From: Trinickia dinghuensis
GTDB lineage: Bacteria > Pseudomonadota > Gammaproteobacteria > Burkholderiales > Burkholderiaceae
Reading direction: 5' to 3'
Assembly: GCF_003367175.1 (NCBI RefSeq)
Contig: NZ_QRGA01000010.1
Span: 248,001 to 312,000 of the forward strand
Length of the DNA stretch: 64,000 nucleotides
Positions 48,523 through 56,852 of the stretch are shown piece by piece (the stretch's first letter is position 1; every line of letters begins with the position of its first letter). The notes beneath the pieces are model-generated. The model had not been told where the DNA came from and ran no database searches. It worked only from the letters and a program-made list of their open reading frames with translations. A program made the position numbers and the translations under genes.

Positions 48523-48893
48523 GCCCGGGTGATGAAATTGGTAAACATAGCGGACTTAAGCAATTGAGTGCCCGGCTGGAAACGGCTGGTGCAGAACCCT
48601 TCAAATTCGGCGAACCCCCTGGCCCCTGCTCTCGCGATAATGCGCGCCGCAGCGACAGCCGAGGCAACGCCGAGCCAAGCCCGAAAACGCAGCTGCAAGG
48701 CTGTTTCGTGGAAGGTGTAGAGACTAGACGGGGGGCGCCTAATTCAGCGCGCACGAGTTTTCGTGTGCGTAGAGACGGCGAAGGCATAGTCCAGCGCACG
48801 AACGGCGACGCCTATCGCCGGCATCGAAAGATGTAGTGTGACGAAAATCCGCCGCCGAAAGGCTTGCCGGTTCGAGTCCGGTCCCGGGCACCA
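48523..48893 (+). tRNA. leuZ: tRNA-Leu(UAA), interrupted by a group I intron
   Basis: Exon 1 (48523-48557): acceptor GCCCGGG, D-arm ATG...CAT, anticodon 5' strand GCGGA and loop CTT. Exon 2 (48844-48893): AAAA, anticodon 3' strand TCCGC, variable arm (CGCC-GAAA-GGC), T-arm GCCGG-TTCGAGT-CCGGT, acceptor CCCGGGC, discriminator A and encoded CCA. Joined, they give an 85-base tRNA with a 7-base loop CUUAAAA and anticodon UAA. All stems pair; the T-stem has one G-U. The intron lies within the anticodon, after U34. The symbol is by analogy only. Confidence 0.93.
48558..48843 (+). ncRNA. Group I (IC3-type) self-splicing intron
   Basis: 286 bases. The conserved core elements are present in order: TCAAATTCGGCGAA at 48601-48614 (P/Q region), GGCAACGCCGAGCCAAGC at 48663-48680, AAGGTGTAGAGACTAGACGG at 48712-48731 (R/S, P7 region) and GAAGGCATAGTCCAG at 48780-48794. 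These match those I know from the Azoarcus tRNA-Ile and cyanobacterial tRNA-Leu introns. P1 can form between exon ACUU and intron GAGU (U-G at the 5' splice site), and the last intron base is G (48843). No open reading frame for a homing endonuclease is present. Confidence 0.95.
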
Positions 48894-48934
48894 GAACAAG
48901 ACAGAAAAGCCCCGACGCCTAGTGAAATCCATGC

Positions 48935-48975
48935 CGGGCTACGCTCGTCTGGACGCGCAACGCGAGCCCGTTTTT
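48935..48975 (+). terminator. Likely terminator of tRNA-Leu
   Basis: CGGGCT (48935-48940) pairs with AGCCCG (48965-48970), extended by CGC with GCG inside one bulge, followed by five T (48971-48975). The loop is large, so confidence is moderate. Confidence 0.5.
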
Positions 48976-48988
48976 CGCGGCATGGAAA

Positions 48989-49011
48989 GAAAAAGGCCGC
49001 TTATTGCGGCC
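48989..49011 (-). terminator. Terminator of the HEPN gene pair
   Basis: GGCCGC (48995-49000) pairs with GCGGCC (49006-49011), 5-base loop; on the minus strand a T-rich run follows (complement of 48989-48994). It lies 8 bases after the stop of the HEPN gene. Confidence 0.8.
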
Positions 49012-49018
49012 ACGGAGC

Positions 49019-49441
49019 TTAGGCTTGCTTAGGACTCTGCTGCTTGTCGTAGAGCGCGCGAGCGTCGCGCACTAACTTGAGGATCCTCCGCGAGTCCACA
49101 ACGCAGGAAGCAACGTTGTGCGAATCGACCGGGTCGGCAATTTCATACTCCGCGTCCTTGCGGGCTTTCTTCAAAACGGCCAGATTTCTGGCAGCCTGTT
49201 GAGCGCCGGTGCGACCAGGCGCTACCGCTTTTCCCCACCTAGCCAAACTATCGATAACTGCCTTGTGCGTTTCCCCACGGCTGAGTTCCGCCTCCGTCGG
49301 GACAAAGGGACGCGGCACACTATCACGACTCGCGTGCAAAGCACCGTAGTATGCGCGCGAGACGGCGCTTCTCTGGTCAGCTTCCTTACACGGCTCGACA
49401 AGCAATCGCTCAGCTGTCTCGATGAACTCCTCAGGAGACAC
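49019..49441 (-). CDS. HEPN-like protein
   Basis: 140 residues. SAVSRAYYGALHASRDS (about 25-41) has the R-x6-H pattern (Arg29, His36) of HEPN domains, which are often RNases or helical partners in toxin-antitoxin and defence systems. The rest is helical and basic with an R-x-Y-D-K-Q C-terminus. GTG 49441 is preferred: AGGAGG lies 6 bases upstream; ATG 49447 is directly against that motif. Its start overlaps the end of the upstream gene by 11 bases, so the two are co-translated. Lower G+C than core genes suggests transfer. HEPN assignment is by motif only. Confidence 0.6.
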   Translation of the reverse strand: MSPEEFIETAERLLVEPCKEADQRSAVSRAYYGALHASRDSVPRPFVPTEAELSRGETHKAVIDSLARWGKAVAPGRTGAQQAARNLAVLKKARKDAEYEIADPVDSHNVASCVVDSRRILKLVRDARALYDKQQSPKQA

Positions 49442-50210
49442 GTGCATCCTCCTGGCCTTCCGCGATTAGTCCAATGTAGAACGACCCCAGCGGGAAAGCA
49501 TCAACCGCATCGAACAGGACGGGCGTCAATTCCTCGTCTAACTCCTTCACTTGCTCAGGATCCCCCTTAATTCTGACCAGGATATAGATCGATTCCTCCC
49601 CGGGACTCGTATCCGAATCACAGACTGTTCCAATTGTACGAACACGCCGGTCATGGAGAAACGAATACACAGCGGTATGCAACGCCTCAATCGTTTGCAG
49701 CGAGACCCCATTGCGTTTAACCACGGCGATCATTTGCTTCTGCGTATTTAGGTGAGGAAATTCCTCATCGGGAGAACGTTTTGCCAACTCGTCCGCCAGA
49801 TCGAGAGTTCGCTGCCACCGGCCCGCTTGCCAGTTGGCTTGCATCGCTCGACGCCAAATGGCACGGTCAGTCGGATGCGTATTCGCCGCGCGCTCGTACA
49901 AATTTGCGCTTTCGATGCAACGCCCCGCGCCGTCGAGCGTCGATGCGTAATTCTCTTCCACGGTCGCTCCGGCGTCGTAGCGCATCGCTATGCCGAACTG
50001 CTCGTCCATTGTGGCGTCGTCCCACCGGATGGCAGCCACGATGCCGAGAACCTGGTGGGCCAGAACCGGATCTACGGGAATGCCGTTCTTAGCAGCTCGC
50101 TCAAGACGAGCGAGCGTAAACGAGTCAATCGAGCCCCAATCCTTGTGTACGAGGGACGACAGTTCGTCAAACGCCTCTTCGGCAACAGATTTTGCTCGTG
50201 GAGCGGCCAT
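49431..50210 (-). CDS. Partner of the HEPN-like protein, TPR-like plus unknown C-terminal domain
   Basis: 259 residues. The middle (about 70-165) has TPR-like helical pairs (E-N-Y-A-S-T-L-D-G-A-G-R-C-I-E-S-A-N-L-Y-E-R-A-A, A-I-W-R-R-A-M-Q-A-N-W-Q-A-G-R-W). The C-terminal part (about 180-250) is alpha/beta: T-I-G-T-V-C-D-S-D-T-S, then S-I-Y-I-L-V-R-I-K and L-G-S-F-Y-I-G-L-I. No nucleotidyltransferase motif (GSxxRG) is seen, so it is not a standard MNT antitoxin. Codon use is less GC-biased than in the surroundings. The tight overlap with the HEPN gene suggests a two-component module. Confidence 0.6.
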   Translation of the reverse strand: MAAPRAKSVAEEAFDELSSLVHKDWGSIDSFTLARLERAAKNGIPVDPVLAHQVLGIVAAIRWDDATMDEQFGIAMRYDAGATVEENYASTLDGAGRCIESANLYERAANTHPTDRAIWRRAMQANWQAGRWQRTLDLADELAKRSPDEEFPHLNTQKQMIAVVKRNGVSLQTIEALHTAVYSFLHDRRVRTIGTVCDSDTSPGEESIYILVRIKGDPEQVKELDEELTPVLFDAVDAFPLGSFYIGLIAEGQEDARVS

Positions 50211-50893
50211 GAAGCAGAAGTTTCCTTACACAAAGACGCAAGCGCACGTCGAACCCTGTAGTGGGTCGGATCGTAACATTTCGATGAAAAACATAGCTCT
50301 TTTTTCCGTACTCCGACGGCGCATAACAAGCAACCGGTGATCGTCGCGGGAGCCCGGCAACGGCCTGCTCCATGTCACTCGCGCCGGACCTCGCGAGGCG
50401 TTACGTCGACCGATCCGCCACTGGCAAGGCCTAGCGCCTGCGGCACGGTCAATGTTTGAACCACTCGAATACAGGATCATGCGGCTCTCCTGAAGGCCTC
50501 GAGCCTATCGGACTGTGCCGCGGCACGGTACTCGCACCACTGGCGGGAACCCGAAAGTTTAAATATCTCGAAATATAGGGCTTCGCGCCGCGCAACTTCA
50601 AATACGGTTTTGTATGGCAGCTACCGTGCAAATATCAACCGCCGTCGGTTCGGTTAAAATGCCGCTCCCCATCCCGAAATCCACAGGTGTCCCGAATGAA
50701 CAAGTAATGCCTGGATGCCTTCGCATCTTGCCCACTCGCTGCCTCGTGCGCGAGCCGCATTGCTTTTTCATTTCGATCCTCCTGCTCATGCCGTCCCCCT
50801 GAGATCCGGGGTTTCACGGTTTATTGATGCGGGATCGTGCTCGCGGCAAGCGTACCGACAGGCAGTTTTCCAAGCCCATTCGAGGAAAACACG
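50211..50893. other. Intergenic stretch with possible small genes
   Basis: 683 bases, partly A/T-richer than the genome (e.g. around 50550-50620). The best small frame is on the minus strand at 50598-50771: 57 residues starting MKKQCGSRTRQRVGK with AGGAGG at ideal distance. A second minus-strand frame, ending at 50635 and containing MRLAHEAASGQDAKASRHYL, overlaps it. Only one can be real and neither is recognised. An inverted repeat-like CCCCGGATCTC/GAGATCCGGGG block lies at about 50800-50813. Confidence 0.3.
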
Positions 50894-51697
50894 ATGCCCG
50901 CTTTGCCGACCAACGAATTAGACATCTTCGACCACAACCGTACTGCCTGGAACCGTCAGGCCGCGAACCGGTGTGAATGGTCTCAACCCGTCGGCCCCGA
51001 TGTCATCGCAGCCGCCCACCGCGGTGATTGGACCGTCCATCTGACGCCCAATGCGCTTCCTCCACACTGGCTACCTGACGTTCGGGCGCAGCGCATTCTC
51101 TGCCTCGCTTCGGCGGGCGGTCAGCAAGCACCGGTTCTCGCTGCAGCCGGCGCCGACGTCACGGTCTTTGACGCGTCCGCTTCGCAACTTGAGCTGGACG
51201 AGATGGTCGCGCGCCGGGATGGTCTCGCCTTGAAAATCGTGCAAGGCGACATGCGCGATCTATCAGTCTTTGCGGATGCATCGTTCGACGTCATTTTTCA
51301 TCCGATCTCCAACTTGTATGTGCCGGATGTGCGGCCCGTGTGGCACGAATGCTTCAGAGTATTGCGAGCGGGTGGCGGACGCTTGCTTAGCAGTTTCTTC
51401 AATCCCGTCGTGTTTGTTGCAGATCGGAGCCCAACGTTCGCCGAGCAGGGCTTGATCTGCCCGCGCTTCAGCGTCCCGTACTCGGATGTGCGCGACCTCG
51501 CTCCAGAGGAGTTGGCGCGAAAACAGTCGAACGGAGAGGCCTTGGTATTCGGTCACAGCTTGAGTGAACAGATCGGCGGCCAACTAGAGGCGGGATTCGT
51601 GCTGAAAGGATTCTACGAAGATAAACAGCCCAAGCCTCGGTTTGTCATCGACAACTTTCTTCCGACGTTTCTGGCTACGCTCGCCGTCAAGCTCTGA
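50894..51697 (+). CDS. Class I SAM-dependent methyltransferase
   Basis: 267 residues. The Rossmann motif I region is I-L-C-L-A-S-A-G-G-Q-Q-A-P-V-L-A-A-A-G-A-D-V-T-V-F-D-A-S (acidic end of beta2), motif II/III is Q-G-D-M-R-D-L-S-V-F-A-D-A-S-F-D-V-I-F-H, followed by E-C-F-R-V-L-R-A-G-G-G-R-L-L. Substrate unknown. GAGGAAAA precedes ATG 50894. It is a single-gene unit in the accessory region. Confidence 0.85.
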   Translation: MPALPTNELDIFDHNRTAWNRQAANRCEWSQPVGPDVIAAAHRGDWTVHLTPNALPPHWLPDVRAQRILCLASAGGQQAPVLAAAGADVTVFDASASQLELDEMVARRDGLALKIVQGDMRDLSVFADASFDVIFHPISNLYVPDVRPVWHECFRVLRAGGGRLLSSFFNPVVFVADRSPTFAEQGLICPRFSVPYSDVRDLAPEELARKQSNGEALVFGHSLSEQIGGQLEAGFVLKGFYEDKQPKPRFVIDNFLPTFLATLAVKL

Positions 51698-51762
51698 CGG
51701 ATGCGATGCGAATGCAAGCCGAAGAGAACACGCGAACGCAGGCCTAAGCATGGCCACGGCTC

Positions 51763-51793
51763 GCAATCGTGCAACGATCCGTTGCACGATTGC
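51763..51793. repeat. Perfect 14-bp inverted repeat upstream of parA
   Basis: The arm GCAATCGTGCAACG (51763-51776) is followed by 3 bases and its exact reverse complement (51780-51793). It lies 131 bases before the ParA start. No T-run follows, so it may be an operator, a centromere-like site or the base of a stem-loop. Confidence 0.85.
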
Positions 51794-51923
51794 CTTGGTC
51801 GCGCACGCTCGTGCAGTTTCCAAGACCATCTACTCCGCAGCAAACGCCTCTCCGTCTTCCACATCGGGTATGCTGGCCGCTCTTCCGCATCACCGGACTA
51901 ACGCGAAACAGGGGAACGATGAC

Positions 51924-52691
51924 ATGCGGCGTGTCGTGTTCAATCAGAAGGGTGGCGTAGGCAAATCCACCATCGTTTGCAATCTCGCTGCGATCTGCGC
52001 GAAGGAAGGCCGGCGTACGCTGGTCATCGACCTCGACGCGCAGGCGAATTCGAGCCAGTACTTGCTGGGCACCGCGTTGGCCGACGCGAAGCCCAACGCC
52101 GCGGACTTCTTCGAAACCGCGCTCAACTTCAACTTCCGGCCCATCGATGTGACGTCGTTCATCCATTCGACGCCCTTCGAGAATCTGGACATCATGCCCG
52201 CGCACTCCGATCTCGACACGCTGCACAGCAAGCTCGAGTCGCGCTACAAGATCTACAAGCTGCGGGACGCGCTGAACGAACTCGACATGTACGACGCGAT
52301 CTACATCGACACGCCGCCCGCGCTGAATTTCTATACGCGGGCCGCGCTGATCGCGGTCGAGCGCTGCTTGATTCCGTTCGACTGTGACGACTTCTCGCGC
52401 CGCGCGCTCTACGCGCTGCTCGACAACGTGAAGGAAATTCAGCAGGACCACAACGCCGATCTCGCCGTCGAAGGCATTGTCGTCAACCAGTTCCAGCCGC
52501 GTGCGAGCCTGCCGCAGAAACTTGTCGACGAACTCGTCGACGAAGGCTTGCCCGTCCTGGCGTCGCGGCTGTCGTCGTCGGTGAAGATTCGCGAATCACA
52601 TCAGCAGGCGAAGCCGGTCATTTACCTCGATCCGGCGCACAAGATCGCGCGAGAGTTTGTCGCCCTGCATCAGGAGTTGAGCGGAGCTTAA
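51924..52691 (+). CDS. Orphan ParA-family ATPase
   Basis: 255 residues. The deviant Walker A motif KGGVGKST (with the signature Lys) is near residue 9-16, Walker A' VIDLDAQANSS near 34-44, Walker B I-Y-I-D-T-P-P-A at about 128. All are intact, so it is probably an active partitioning-type ATPase. No ParB gene is adjacent on either side within the window. Start at ATG 51924 is set by MRRVVFNQKGGVGKST; AGGGGAA lies upstream. Possible roles are partitioning of DNA or of a protein cargo. Confidence 0.88.
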   Translation: MRRVVFNQKGGVGKSTIVCNLAAICAKEGRRTLVIDLDAQANSSQYLLGTALADAKPNAADFFETALNFNFRPIDVTSFIHSTPFENLDIMPAHSDLDTLHSKLESRYKIYKLRDALNELDMYDAIYIDTPPALNFYTRAALIAVERCLIPFDCDDFSRRALYALLDNVKEIQQDHNADLAVEGIVVNQFQPRASLPQKLVDELVDEGLPVLASRLSSSVKIRESHQQAKPVIYLDPAHKIAREFVALHQELSGA

Positions 52692-52729
52692 GGCCGCACA
52701 TGGCGGGCGAATCTCGTCAGCGGGAAGTC

Positions 52730-53218
52730 CTAAGGGTTCTTCGTTACGCCACTGGCCGTGACGCTGTCGAGCAAGACCTTCATCTGCTGTTGGGTCCTGC
52801 TTACGTCCTCTTGGACCTGCTTCAGTTGGTCGGTGGCCTGCACAATTGACGTTGGCGTGTTCTTGCCTGACTCGAACGAGGCAACCCTATTCGACAGCAC
52901 AGTAGCGTTGAAAGCTGCGTTCCCGCCGACAATCGCAGTCACTGCGCCTATCGCGGTTGTTACCGTCACAGTCTTGAGACTACGTACTTGTTCTGCGGTC
53001 TCCTTCCGAGCAGCAGTCGAATCGTCGCGCAGGTCCTTAACGGCATCCGCGAGACGCTGGTCTCGCTCATCCATAAGCTTCTGCTGCCCTTCCCTCCACT
53101 GAGTGTACAAGGCGCTCTGGCTACTTATGCGTTCGTCAAGGAGACGAACGTGGGCCTCCAGCCTATCGTCTAGGCGGCGCAGGTGTAGCTCAAATTCGTC
53201 TTTGGTCGGAGCGCTCAT
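52730..53218 (-). CDS. Coiled-coil protein with one membrane segment
   Basis: 162 residues. The first 95 residues are a charged helix with heptad character (F-E-L-H-L-R-R-L-D-D-R-L-E-A-H-V-R-L-L-D-E-R), then one hydrophobic segment (TVTVTTAIGAVTAIVGGNAAF), then a second helical stretch ending in T-K-N-P. No family recognised. It is convergent with parA, 38 bases away. Base composition is less GC-rich than the core genes. Confidence 0.6.
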   Translation of the reverse strand: MSAPTKDEFELHLRRLDDRLEAHVRLLDERISSQSALYTQWREGQQKLMDERDQRLADAVKDLRDDSTAARKETAEQVRSLKTVTVTTAIGAVTAIVGGNAAFNATVLSNRVASFESGKNTPTSIVQATDQLKQVQEDVSRTQQQMKVLLDSVTASGVTKNP

Positions 53219-53460
53219 AGGTAATCGCGATCGATGTTCGAACCTCCCGGCTCTGGAAGTTCGGCTGCTCCCGTAAGAATACCGGCCGCACCGGGTCGCC
53301 CCGCGTTCGCCCCCAAAATTCAGACGATCGAACACCCCGACGACCACGTTGCGCAAGCATCGTGTCGACCATCGCCACCATTCGTCATCGATCTGAAAGA
53401 AACAGAAGTTCTGCTATACAGCTAAAGAAGCATTTTGGGGTTTAGTTTAGCGATTTCCGC

Positions 53461-53484
53461 TAGTTTTGCTGTACAGCAAAACTA
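53461..53484. repeat. Perfect 24-bp palindrome
   Basis: TAGTTTTGCTGT (53461-53472) is followed directly by its exact reverse complement (53473-53484). About 40 bases upstream, CTGCTATACAGC (53411-53422) repeats the centre with one change. It lies in a gene-free stretch between the coiled-coil gene and the small membrane protein gene, and looks like an operator pair. Confidence 0.85.
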
Positions 53485-53644
53485 TCCTAACGAAACTCCA
53501 TCGCTCCGATGTCGTTGCCGCTGCGCGCCTCCAGGCCCGGCGTATGCGCCTAGAATCAATACAGACAGACCCAGCCACCTGCAATGCGAACCCGCCCGAC
53601 CGTCGCCGGGCACAGATCGGGCCTGACCAACCTGGAGCAACATC

Positions 53645-53812
53645 ATGCCTTTCTTCCCCATATTTCTCGTGGCCGTTGTCGCGCTGGTTGTAGCCATGCA
53701 CCGCGGCATAACCCGCAGCGAAGACGAGCGACTTCGCACGCAATTCCAAGCGGAAGGCGAGGAAAGCGAGTTGTCGCGCCAGTTGATGCACGCTTCGGGA
53801 TACGGCGTCTAA
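53645..53812 (+). CDS. Small membrane protein (55 residues)
   Basis: The sequence begins MPFFPIFLVAVVALVVAMHR, one membrane segment, followed by a charged tail (GITRSEDERLRTQFQ and AEGEESELSRQLMHASGYGV). GGAGCA lies 8 bases upstream of the ATG. No family recognised. The charged tail after one helix resembles small membrane-bound accessory proteins. Confidence 0.5.
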   Translation: MPFFPIFLVAVVALVVAMHRGITRSEDERLRTQFQAEGEESELSRQLMHASGYGV

Positions 53813-53996
53813 GCGCCTACGCAGTCCAGCATCCTTCAGCTTGCCAAGATGCGGTCCCAAAGCACTCGTGAGTAGGCCGCGGTCCGCATCCCCCTTCAGT
53901 TCGACGTCTCCCGACATCGGCCCGCTCAAGCCATAAGCCTTCGACAGCCCTGCTCCTCGATGTCGGGCACCACACCCTCTAAGCGTCGCCCTCAAC

Positions 53997-54017
53997 TCTT
54001 ATATAAGACATAAGACA
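53997..54017. promoter_or_regulatory. Possible operator upstream of acnB
   Basis: TCTTATATAAGA (53997-54008) is a perfect 12-bp palindrome, and ATAAGAC recurs at 54003-54009 and 54011-54017. It lies about 115 bases ahead of the acnB start, in an A/T island of an otherwise GC-rich region. Confidence 0.5.
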
Positions 54018-54124
54018 TTTGACGTTACAGAGCGTCGCGACTAAAATCGCGTTCGATGCAGTGCCAGGGCAGCCTCACCGTGCCTGACAAGCCTTCCCCT
54101 CAAACACGATCCAGCAGGTCCCCC

Positions 54125-56710
54125 ATGCTTGAAAACTTTCGTGCTCACGTGGCCGCACGCGCCGCGCTCGGTATCCCTCCCCTGCCGCTGACGGCTCAGC
54201 AAACCGCCGAGCTGGTGGAACTGCTGACGAATCCGCCCGCAGGCGAAGAGCAAACGCTGCTCGACCTGATCACCCATCGCGTGCCCGCCGGCGTGGACGA
54301 AGCCGCTCGCGTAAAGGCCGGCTTCCTAGCCGCCGTGGCTAAAGGCGAGACGGCCTGCGCGCTGATCTCGCGCGAGCGCGCCACGGAACTGCTCGGCACG
54401 ATGCTGGGCGGCTACAACATCCAGCCGCTGATCGAGTTGCTGTCCGACGCCGCGGTCGCCGCCGTGGCAGCCGAAGCGCTGAAGAAAACCCTCCTGATGT
54501 TCGATCAGTTCCACGACGTCAAAGAACTGTCCGACAAGGGCAACGCCCACGCGAAGGCCGTGATGCAAAGCTGGGCCGACGCCGAATGGTTCACGAGCCG
54601 TCCGGAAGTGCCGCAAAGCCTGACCATCACCGTATTCAAGGTGACGGGCGAAACCAACACCGACGATCTGTCGCCGGCCCCCGACGCCACCACGCGCCCG
54701 GACATCCCGATGCACGCGCTGGCGATGCTGAAGAACGCCCGTCCCGGCATCACCCCGGAAGAAGACGGCAAGCGCGGCCCGATCAAGTTCATCGAATCGC
54801 TGAAGGAAAAGGGCCACCTGGTCGCGTACGTGGGCGACGTGGTCGGCACCGGCTCCTCGCGCAAGTCGGCCACGAACTCGGTGCTGTGGTTCACGGGCGA
54901 AGACATCCCCTTCATTCCGAACAAGCGCTTCGGCGGCGTGTGTCTCGGCGGCAAGATCGCCCCGATCTTCTACAACACGATGGAAGATGCCGGCGCCCTG
55001 CCGATCGAACTCGACGTGTCGCAGATGGAAATGGGCGACGTAGTCGAACTGCGCCCGTACGAAGGCAAAGCGCTGAAGAACGGCGCCGTAATCGCCGAAT
55101 TCCAGGTCAAGTCCGACGTGCTCTTCGATGAAGTGCGCGCCGGCGGCCGCATTCCGCTGATCATCGGCCGCGGCCTCACGGCCAAGGCGCGGGAGGCGCT
55201 GGGCTTGGCTCCGTCGGCCTTGTTCCGTCTGCCGCAGCAGCCGGCCGACAGCGGCAAGGGCTTCTCGCTGGCCCAGAAGATGGTCGGCCGCGCATGCGGT
55301 CTGCCGGAAGGCCAGGGCATTCGCCCGGGCACGTATTGCGAACCGAAGATGACTTCGGTCGGCTCGCAGGACACCACCGGCCCGATGACCCGCGACGAAC
55401 TGAAGGACCTGGCATGCCTCGGCTTCTCGGCCGACCTGGTGATGCAGTCGTTCTGCCACACCGCCGCTTATCCGAAGCCGGTGGACGTGAAGACGCACCA
55501 AACCCTGCCGAACTTCATCAGCACCCGTGGCGGCATCGCGCTGCGTCCGGGCGACGGCGTGATCCACTCGTGGCTGAACCGCATGCTGCTGCCCGACACC
55601 GTCGGCACCGGCGGCGACTCGCACACGCGCTTCCCGATCGGCATCAGCTTCCCGGCGGGTTCGGGCCTGGTCGCCTTCGCGGCCGCCACCGGCACGATGC
55701 CGCTGGACATGCCGGAATCGGTGCTGGTCCGCTTCAAGGGCAAGATGCAGCCGGGCGTGACGCTGCGCGATCTGGTCAACGCGATTCCGCTGTACGCCAT
55801 CAAGCAAGGCATGCTGACGGTGGCCAAGCAAGGCAAGAAGAACATCTTCTCGGGCCGCATTCTCGAAATCGAAGGCCTGCCCGACTTGAAGGTCGAGCAA
55901 GCGTTCGAGTTGTCGGATGCGTCCGCCGAGCGCTCGGCCGCCGGTTGCACGGTCCACCTGAACAAGGAACCGATCATCGAGTACCTCAACAGCAACGTCA
56001 CGCTGCTGAAGTGGATGATCGCCGAAGGCTACCAAGACCCGCGCAGCCTGCAGCGCCGTGTCTCGGCGATGGAGCAGTGGCTGGCCGATCCGCAACTGCT
56101 GTCGCCGGATGCCGACGCCGAGTACGCAGCCGTCATCGAGATCGACCTGGCGGACATCCACGAGCCGATCGTGGCCTGCCCGAACGATCCGGACGACGTG
56201 AAGACGCTGTCGGACGTGGCCGGCGCCAAGATCGACGAAGTGTTCATCGGCTCGTGCATGACCAACATCGGTCACTTCCGCGCCGCGTCGAAGCTGCTGG
56301 AAGGCAAGCGCGACATCCCGGTCAAGCTGTGGGTGGCCCCGCCGACCAAGATGGACCAGAAGCAGTTGACGGAAGAAGGTCACTACGGCGTGTTCGGCAC
56401 GGCCGGTGCCCGCACCGAAATGCCGGGCTGCTCGCTGTGCATGGGCAATCAGGCACAGGTGCGCGAAGGTGCAACGGTCATGTCGACGTCGACCCGCAAC
56501 TTCCCGAACCGTCTGGGCAAGAACACGAACGTGTACCTCGGCTCGGCGGAACTGGCGGCGATCTGCTCGCGTCTGGGCAAGATCCCGTCGAAGGAAGAGT
56601 ACATGGCCGACATCGGCGTGCTCAACGCCAACGGCGACAAGATCTACAAGTACATGAACTTCGACCAGATCCAAGACTTCAAGGAAGTGGCGGACACGGT
56701 GAATATGTAA
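54125..56710 (+). CDS. acnB: Aconitate hydratase B
   Basis: 861 residues. Interconverts citrate and isocitrate in the TCA cycle and also carries out the hydration step of the 2-methylcitrate cycle in some bacteria. Domain order is the AcnB type: N-terminal HEAT-like helices ([20 protein letters not shown]), swivelling domain, then the catalytic domains. Iron-sulfur ligands are Cys711 (GSCMTN), Cys769 and Cys772 (GCSLCMGN). ATG 54125 gives the family start; the frame is open upstream to 54056 but lacks similarity. It ends at a shared bidirectional terminator. Confidence 0.97.
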   Translation: MLENFRAHVAARAALGIPPLPLTAQQTAELVELLTNPPAGEEQTLLDLITHRVPAGVDEAARVKAGFLAAVAKGETACALISRERATELLGTMLGGYNIQPLIELLSDAAVAAVAAEALKKTLLMFDQFHDVKELSDKGNAHAKAVMQSWADAEWFTSRPEVPQSLTITVFKVTGETNTDDLSPAPDATTRPDIPMHALAMLKNARPGITPEEDGKRGPIKFIESLKEKGHLVAYVGDVVGTGSSRKSATNSVLWFTGEDIPFIPNKRFGGVCLGGKIAPIFYNTMEDAGALPIELDVSQMEMGDVVELRPYEGKALKNGAVIAEFQVKSDVLFDEVRAGGRIPLIIGRGLTAKAREALGLAPSALFRLPQQPADSGKGFSLAQKMVGRACGLPEGQGIRPGTYCEPKMTSVGSQDTTGPMTRDELKDLACLGFSADLVMQSFCHTAAYPKPVDVKTHQTLPNFISTRGGIALRPGDGVIHSWLNRMLLPDTVGTGGDSHTRFPIGISFPAGSGLVAFAAATGTMPLDMPESVLVRFKGKMQPGVTLRDLVNAIPLYAIKQGMLTVAKQGKKNIFSGRILEIEGLPDLKVEQAFELSDASAERSAAGCTVHLNKEPIIEYLNSNVTLLKWMIAEGYQDPRSLQRRVSAMEQWLADPQLLSPDADAEYAAVIEIDLADIHEPIVACPNDPDDVKTLSDVAGAKIDEVFIGSCMTNIGHFRAASKLLEGKRDIPVKLWVAPPTKMDQKQLTEEGHYGVFGTAGARTEMPGCSLCMGNQAQVREGATVMSTSTRNFPNRLGKNTNVYLGSAELAAICSRLGKIPSKEEYMADIGVLNANGDKIYKYMNFDQIQDFKEVADTVNM

Positions 56711-56754
56711 ATGAGCCGCTGGGCTAGGGCGTGACGTTCACGTCGTAGCGCCAC

Positions 56755-56795
56755 AAAAAAGCGCTGCGGGCTAAGTTGCCTGCAGCGCTTTTTTT
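56755..56795. terminator. Bidirectional intrinsic terminator between acnB and the ABC operon
   Basis: AAAAAAGCGCTGC (56755-56767) pairs with GCAGCGCTTTTTT (56782-56794), with T or A runs on both sides. It ends acnB on the plus strand and the ABC-transporter transcript on the minus strand. Confidence 0.93.
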
Positions 56796-56852
56796 GTTTG
56801 GGTTGCGATGAGTTCGTCGTTCGGAAACGCCGGCGGCGCGACTGGCAGTCCC

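Noticed and set aside
48894-53990. Calling the stretch after tRNA-Leu a complete integrative element
   Set aside because: No integrase gene and no direct repeat of the tRNA 3' end were found within the window, so only an accessory region is supported.
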